Assembly (NCBI GenBank): GCA_021795465.1
Contig: JAJYPK010000005.1
Span: 1 to 58,150, forward strand
Source: Bacillota bacterium
Lineage (GTDB): Bacteria; Bacillota; Sulfobacillia; Sulfobacillales; Sulfobacillaceae
Reading direction: 5' to 3'
DNA: 58,150 nt
The notes under the pieces: model-generated
Seen by the model: only the letters and a program-made list of their open reading frames with translations
What the model was told of the DNA's origin: nothing
The model's database searches: none
Program-made: the position numbers and the translations under genes
Part shown: piece by piece, positions 53,642 through 58,150 of the stretch
Position numbering within the stretch: position 1 is the stretch's first letter
Layout: every line of letters starts with the position of its first letter

Positions 53642-54550
53642 CTAATATTCGACAGCTGTTAACCAATTTCGATACCGCGGCAGCATACCACGGGTCGCCT
53701 CAAAATATCGATTTTGTAATTGGGAGGTGACAGGACCTACCCCGCCTACCCCCACCGTTCGGTGGTCAATACGTGAAATCGGTGCCACTTGGACCCCAGT
53801 TCCTACCAAGAACAACTCATCGGCCACATAAAGTTCTGTCCGATCAATAGTTCGCACTTGAGTCGCTATTTCTAGATCAGCGGCCAATTGCATGACCGCA
53901 TTCCGCGTGATGCCCTCCAGTATGTTCTCCGTTCCTGGGGTTGTCACTAAGACACCATCGCGGACCAAAAACAAATTGGCGGCACTACCTTCGGCCACGT
54001 GGCCGTCCTCACTAAGAAAAATCGCGTCATCAAAGCCCCCCAAGTGAGCATCCGCTACGGCCAATGCCGTGTTCACGTATGATCCTGTAATCTTCGCCCG
54101 CGTGGGTATGGCGTTGTCCTCCACGCGACGCCAAGCGCTCACCATGACATGTATCCCGTTCGTTGGTAAATAGTCGCCCAAAGGTACGGTAAAAATGCCC
54201 GTAGCGTCACCGATGCCATCTAATGTAACTTTAATTACCGGATCGGCTTTAAACGCCAAGGGGCGGATGTAAACATCACTGGGTGTGGCATTTTCTTTGA
54301 GAATGTGCAAAGTCGCATCACAGAGTTCACCGACGGAATATCCGGGATCAATACGCATAATCCGACACGAACGCATGAAGCGTTCGAAGTGCTCTTGCAA
54401 TTTAATCACGTACAGGGTATTGTGATCGGCATTATAATACCCTCGTATTCCTTCAAAGCAACCGGTTCCATAGTTGAGCGCATGCGCCGCAATGGACACC
54501 GTAGCCTCTTCCAACGGAATAAAGCGCCCCTTAAAAAATGCTAATGACAC
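53642..54550 (-). CDS. ilvE: Branched-chain amino acid aminotransferase
   Basis: About 302 residues of PLP fold type IV. ALNYGTGCFEGIRGY near the start, the PLP lysine in TRAKITGSYVN, and EGSAANLFLVRDG and ELFLVGTGVQVAPI follow the IlvE pattern. It transfers amino groups between branched-chain amino acids and 2-oxoglutarate. GTG 54550 is the best start: AGAGG lies ten bases upstream, while the frame's TTG 54571 has no site. Followed downstream by the CoA-binding gene. Confidence 0.92.
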   Translation of the reverse strand: MSLAFFKGRFIPLEEATVSIAAHALNYGTGCFEGIRGYYNADHNTLYVIKLQEHFERFMRSCRIMRIDPGYSVGELCDATLHILKENATPSDVYIRPLAFKADPVIKVTLDGIGDATGIFTVPLGDYLPTNGIHVMVSAWRRVEDNAIPTRAKITGSYVNTALAVADAHLGGFDDAIFLSEDGHVAEGSAANLFLVRDGVLVTTPGTENILEGITRNAVMQLAADLEIATQVRTIDRTELYVADELFLVGTGVQVAPISRIDHRTVGVGGVGPVTSQLQNRYFEATRGMLPRYRNWLTAVEY

Positions 54551-54699
54551 GGACAAATCGCCTCTTTTCAATGGAGCAATGTGCTATGATACCACCGACC
54601 TGATTGTAACTGACGGTTGTCGCCCTGGCCAGACCTAGACTGGTGAAGGCTCCCCTTGCCCGGTATAATTTGGTATGATGGATTCTGGGGAGGCGCACC

Positions 54700-55311
54700 A
54701 TGTCCAAAAAATTGATTTCCTTTCGTGATAAACAACGGCGTCGACGGCAGTCGCGACAGCAACACTCTAAGAATTCGAGGCGCCCCCACGAATGGGACGA
54801 TTTGGTCCTATATTGGAGACGCATGCTGCGAAATCCTTTACAACTATCCGGGCGCCAAGTCTGGACTGAACGGATGTTATGGAGTAACGCGTTGGGTGCT
54901 GGAATTTTACGCGCCATCGCCCTCGTAATCTTTGACGGATTCCACTTTCTTTTAATCTTGACTGCGGTCATCAATACGTTGTTCCTCGCGTTTCTATTTT
55001 ACTATGGAATGACCTGGGTTGTAGATTGGGTCATCGGGCGTGCCTCCAACAGCCGACAACATTACGCCGTAACCGACCTACGTACGGAGATGATTGTTTT
55101 ATCCGGCCTTATCGTGTTCTACGTCCTGACCGCTACATTAATAGGGCTTCCAGGAATGGCCATTTCCTTTGTGGCTTTGGTGGGCGGAGTGCTAAGGGCC
55201 GTCCATCATGTTTATCGAGTGTCTTGGGGGCAAGTCATTCTGTCCACCGGGGCCGGCATCCTCAGCATGTTAGCGGTATTGTATATTTTAGGCGCCTTAA
55301 GTGCCCTCTAA
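54700..55311 (+). CDS. Yip1-like membrane protein
   Basis: 203 residues. A basic, Arg/Gln-rich N-terminal region (about 1-55) is followed by four or five membrane helices in the pattern of Yip1-type proteins, with LVLYWRRMLRNPLQL just before the membrane part. Function unknown; such proteins are common in Firmicutes. ATG 54700 is well placed behind GGGGAGG. Divergent from ilvE. Confidence 0.7.
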   Translation: MSKKLISFRDKQRRRRQSRQQHSKNSRRPHEWDDLVLYWRRMLRNPLQLSGRQVWTERMLWSNALGAGILRAIALVIFDGFHFLLILTAVINTLFLAFLFYYGMTWVVDWVIGRASNSRQHYAVTDLRTEMIVLSGLIVFYVLTATLIGLPGMAISFVALVGGVLRAVHHVYRVSWGQVILSTGAGILSMLAVLYILGALSAL

Positions 55312-55548
55312 AACTAGTAAGCTTAAGGCTACTGAGACCCCAAAGAATTTTCCAGGTATTAGACCTCAAGTTCCTGTGGGATTTTACCTGTGTCGGACCT
55401 TTTGTCTTGACCCCGATTACCCGATAGATTTTATTGGGTTGCGCCATAGGCGCCACGACACCGTCCTCCTTCATGTTTATGGTGGCGATGTGGCTGAAAT
55501 CTATTCCCAATCTGCGTTAAGCTATCTCTTAAGGAGAACACTTATCAT

Positions 55549-56604
55549 ATGAAAATCGCCGTGATTGTACGCCGCCTATCGGGCAAAGGTGGCATGGAGA
55601 CCGTCATTCGAAGTCTGGCCGAAGTAATCTTTGAACACGGTGACAGCCTCGAAATCTGGGCCATGGGCTCTCCCATTGACAGCCAATGGCTATCAAATCT
55701 TCCCCATCGCATCGCGCCTATCGACCAAGGCACTGGGAGACGATTCCAACTCAAGGCCAAACTACCGCTTTATACCTGGGCTATCCGGCGGCTTATGCAA
55801 ACATCTCCAGTGGACGTGGTATTAGCCACCGACCCGGTCTTCGTTAAGGCGGCCTTGAACGCCCGCCGGGGAAAACCGCCGGCCGTTCTGTCCTGGGTCC
55901 ATTTTTCTTTGGAGAGGCTCGCTAATGTGGAATATTTACGTGATGCCGACGGACATCTAGCGATCTCTACCGGCATTCGCGATCAGATCCAGGCGCTCCA
56001 TCCCCGTTCAGCGCCGACGGTCACCTATAACCCATTACCCACCATGCCGGACCTCCTCAATCCTGCCCCCGTTTCTTCTGATTTAGCCTTTATTGGCCGT
56101 CTTAACAATCGCCAGAAACGCCTCGATGTGCTATTCCAGGCCCTAGCGCTTCTGACTCCGCGTCCCTGGCATCTCACCATTGTCGGCGACGGACCCGATC
56201 GAGATATGCTACAAGACCTGGCTCATCAACTTAAAGTCAGTGACCGCATTACCTGGACCCTATGGAAGCCTAACCCTTGGGACGGTCTACACCCGCGTTA
56301 TCTCTGCTTAAGCTCCGATTTCGAAGGTTTTCCGATGGCTCTCTTGGAATCGCTGGCCCGGGGCATTCCGGTGGTTGCCACCGACTGTCCCACGGGGCCT
56401 GGAGATATTGTTATTCCAGGAAAAAATGGGTGGTTGAGCCCCCCGGGCGATATAAAAGACTTAACAGCTAATCTCGCTCGCACCCTAGACGGTCCTCCAT
56501 TGTCCTGGGATGCTCAAAAAATGCGTGATGATATTATTGCTCGGTTCGGTCCAGACCACGTGTTTGATCGGGTTATCCGTGCCATTCACAACACCCTACC
56601 TTAA
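55549..56604 (+). CDS. Glycosyltransferase family 4 (GT-B fold)
   Basis: 351 residues. Start VIVRRLSGKGGMETVIRSLA (glycine-rich acceptor-side loop), DLAFIGRLNNRQKRLDVLFQ at the linker to the second Rossmann domain, and the C-terminal SSDFEGFPMALLESLARGIP with the EX7E motif of GT4 enzymes. It transfers a sugar from a nucleotide sugar, likely in lipopolysaccharide-type or envelope glycan synthesis (WaaG-like). ATG 55549 follows AAGGAG. The gap before it (55312-55548) has no supported gene. Confidence 0.9.
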   Translation: MKIAVIVRRLSGKGGMETVIRSLAEVIFEHGDSLEIWAMGSPIDSQWLSNLPHRIAPIDQGTGRRFQLKAKLPLYTWAIRRLMQTSPVDVVLATDPVFVKAALNARRGKPPAVLSWVHFSLERLANVEYLRDADGHLAISTGIRDQIQALHPRSAPTVTYNPLPTMPDLLNPAPVSSDLAFIGRLNNRQKRLDVLFQALALLTPRPWHLTIVGDGPDRDMLQDLAHQLKVSDRITWTLWKPNPWDGLHPRYLCLSSDFEGFPMALLESLARGIPVVATDCPTGPGDIVIPGKNGWLSPPGDIKDLTANLARTLDGPPLSWDAQKMRDDIIARFGPDHVFDRVIRAIHNTLP

Positions 56605-56725
56605 CGCCTACTCTCAGTGTATAAAAATCCCAGCGAATACCTTAGTGGGAATGGCCCAAGTAGACCAGACCCATCTCGATCAAAAGTTCACAGATGACGT
56701 CGTCCGCAGCAGACTAGTCTTTGCC

Positions 56726-58126
56726 TCATGCCCTGTTTGGCTGACGCTGTCGATATGCCCTACACGCACGAATAAAACGCTGCGCCATGTTTGGATTAGA
56801 GGCAAAATGCAAGTGCGTATACCCTGCTAACACATTACCTTGGGCATACCCCTCAAGTTTACTGCCGCGCATCCCAATGGCTTCATAGGCATACGGCCAG
56901 TTCTCCGATGGCGGGTACGTGATCGTCGAATAGTGGAACTCATGGCCGCGGGCACGTTCCCCCTCAGATAATAGGAGCGTATCTTGCCGCGCCGTCACTT
57001 CTCGATATCCCAAAGCCGCCACATGAGATTGCATCGATACCGTGGCCGCAATGACCCCAGCCATCGGGTAAGATTCTCCTTCCTTATTCGTAAGTACTTC
57101 ACTTAAATACATCAGGCCGCCGCATTCCGCAAACACCGGCATTCCGTCTTCTACGGCCTGACGCAGACTCGATTTGACGTCTTCACGCTGACTGAGGATG
57201 GCAGCAAATTCCTCTGGAAACCCTCCGCCGATATAGACGCCGTCGGCGTCATTGGGAATCGGATCGCCATCGAGGGGTCGGAATTCTACAAGATGAGCCC
57301 CATACCATTCTAACAACTCCAGGTTTTCCGGGTAGTAAAAGTTAAAGGCACTGTCACGGGCGATAGCAATGGTCGCCATGCTCGTCTTGCGGTGGGAGTC
57401 CACAAATAAGATCGGGGTTGGAGTAATCCAGGCTGGCGCGGACTGGGCTAACTGCAGGATCCGTTCAAGATCTACTGTCCCTGGAATGGTCTTTGCCAGG
57501 GTGTCGAATAGGCCGAAAAGCTCACCACGCTCTAGAGCGGGAATCAGACCCAAATGACGTTCCGGTAGGTGCAACGAATCCTGTTTGGTGAGATAGCCCA
57601 ACGTAGGAATGCCACAGACTTGTTCCACTGCCGCTTGGACTAATTCGAAATGGCCTTTGCTGCCCACACGATTCGCAATGATACCCGCGATATTCACACG
57701 AGGGTCTAAAGATTGAAACCCTAGTACAACTGCGGCCACGCTTCGTGCCATACTGGCGACATCAACCACTAAAACGACAGGCGCTTCGAACAATCGGCTC
57801 ATTTCCGCCGTACTGCCACGATTTGAGAGTGGTTCTATTCCGTCATACAATCCCATGACGCCTTCGATTACTGCGATGTCTACCCCTTCACTCCCTCGAT
57901 CAAAAAGTTCTCGGATGGCCTCGACCGACATCATCCAGGTGTCGAGATTTCGCGACGGCCGACCGGTCACGGCCGTGTGATAACTGGGGTCAATGTAGTC
58001 TGGACCCACCTTAAACCCCTGGACCCTTAAACCCCGACGTCGTAGTGCAGCCATGACCCCCAAAGTCACGGTGGTTTTTCCAGATCCACTATGGGTGCCA
58101 GCAATGACAATACGGGCTCGGTTCAT
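56726..58126 (-). CDS. cbiA: Cobyrinic/hydrogenobyrinic acid a,c-diamide synthase
   Basis: 466 residues. The P-loop GTHSGSGKTTVTLG (about 9-22) and GFKVGPDYIDPSYH start the ATP-binding domain, with EGVMGLYDG in the middle. The glutamine amidotransferase part has VFAECGGLMYLSE (nucleophilic Cys) and the His in GHEFHYS. It amidates the a and c side chains of cobyrinic acid in B12 synthesis, which supports the B12-dependent NrdJ. ATG 58126 follows AAGGAGG. The naming as cbiA or cobB depends on the pathway, not told by the sequence. Confidence 0.93.
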   Translation of the reverse strand: MNRARIVIAGTHSGSGKTTVTLGVMAALRRRGLRVQGFKVGPDYIDPSYHTAVTGRPSRNLDTWMMSVEAIRELFDRGSEGVDIAVIEGVMGLYDGIEPLSNRGSTAEMSRLFEAPVVLVVDVASMARSVAAVVLGFQSLDPRVNIAGIIANRVGSKGHFELVQAAVEQVCGIPTLGYLTKQDSLHLPERHLGLIPALERGELFGLFDTLAKTIPGTVDLERILQLAQSAPAWITPTPILFVDSHRKTSMATIAIARDSAFNFYYPENLELLEWYGAHLVEFRPLDGDPIPNDADGVYIGGGFPEEFAAILSQREDVKSSLRQAVEDGMPVFAECGGLMYLSEVLTNKEGESYPMAGVIAATVSMQSHVAALGYREVTARQDTLLLSEGERARGHEFHYSTITYPPSENWPYAYEAIGMRGSKLEGYAQGNVLAGYTHLHFASNPNMAQRFIRACRAYRQRQPNRA

Positions 58127-58150
58127 GATCGATGCCTCCTTGGTGAACGG

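Noticed and set aside
55301-55552. 83-codon plus-strand frame before the glycosyltransferase
   Set aside because: It overlaps both neighbours, has no ribosome binding site, and an equally long frame exists on the other strand.
1-58150. CRISPR arrays, tRNA and rRNA genes
   Set aside because: No regularly spaced repeats, no tRNA cloverleaf with a GGTTCRANYCC arm that held up, and no rRNA-like sequence was found on reading.

Overview
The window reads as chromosomal DNA of a moderate-GC Gram-positive (Firmicutes-type) bacterium. Most genes have strong GGAGG-type ribosome binding sites and many start with GTG or TTG. Exported proteins carry lipoboxes, there is an OpuC-type osmolyte importer behind a c-di-AMP (ydaO-type) leader, and the only ribonucleotide reductase in view is B12-dependent (NrdJ). 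This mix, with many MFS/EamA exporters and a TauE-type permease, suggests a Sulfobacillus-like acidophile. That assignment is inference; there is no rRNA gene in the window.

Bases 1-5000 are a decaying accessory stretch: two related secreted-protein genes (one broken), a radical SAM/SPASM gene with a one-base frameshift coupled to an MFS exporter, and an IS630 transposase remnant. Bases 5100-9500 hold a thiol/sulfur neighbourhood. An XRE regulator is ATGA-coupled to a thioredoxin-fold protein disulfide oxidoreductase whose first catalytic Cys position is an in-frame UGA, followed at the right distance by a SECIS-like hairpin. Next come a rhodanese with a small membrane partner and a cysteine-synthase-like enzyme. 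This candidate selenoprotein is the most interesting item in the window.

Bases 9600-34600 are ordinary core-type genes in short, often convergent units: MFS and EamA transporters, a DHH phosphoesterase, quinone oxidoreductase, a lipoprotein cyclophilin, an SRAP DNA-protein crosslink protein, LCP-like and PIG-V-like envelope proteins, A-type Fe-S carrier, TauE, YihY, DUF445, pyrophosphatase, FUSC, an amidase with a tiny partner, a MaoC pair, a CPBP protein, aldo/keto reductase, release factor 3 and aconitase.

Bases 34600-41000 are a second decayed accessory stretch: a multiply frameshifted tnpB, a lipoprotein, gene fragments, an antitoxin with a broken PIN toxin, and a DUF6578 protein. Bases 41000-58150 return to core functions: nrdJ-nrdR, the opuC operon with promoter and riboswitch, an EamA/GntR divergent pair around a 26-bp perfect palindrome, a PMT glycosyltransferase fused to a PQQ-type beta-propeller, yajQ, a CoA-binding protein, ilvE, a glycosyltransferase and cobB/cbiA. 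The last fits with a B12-dependent reductase in the same window.

No rRNA, tRNA or CRISPR array was recognised.
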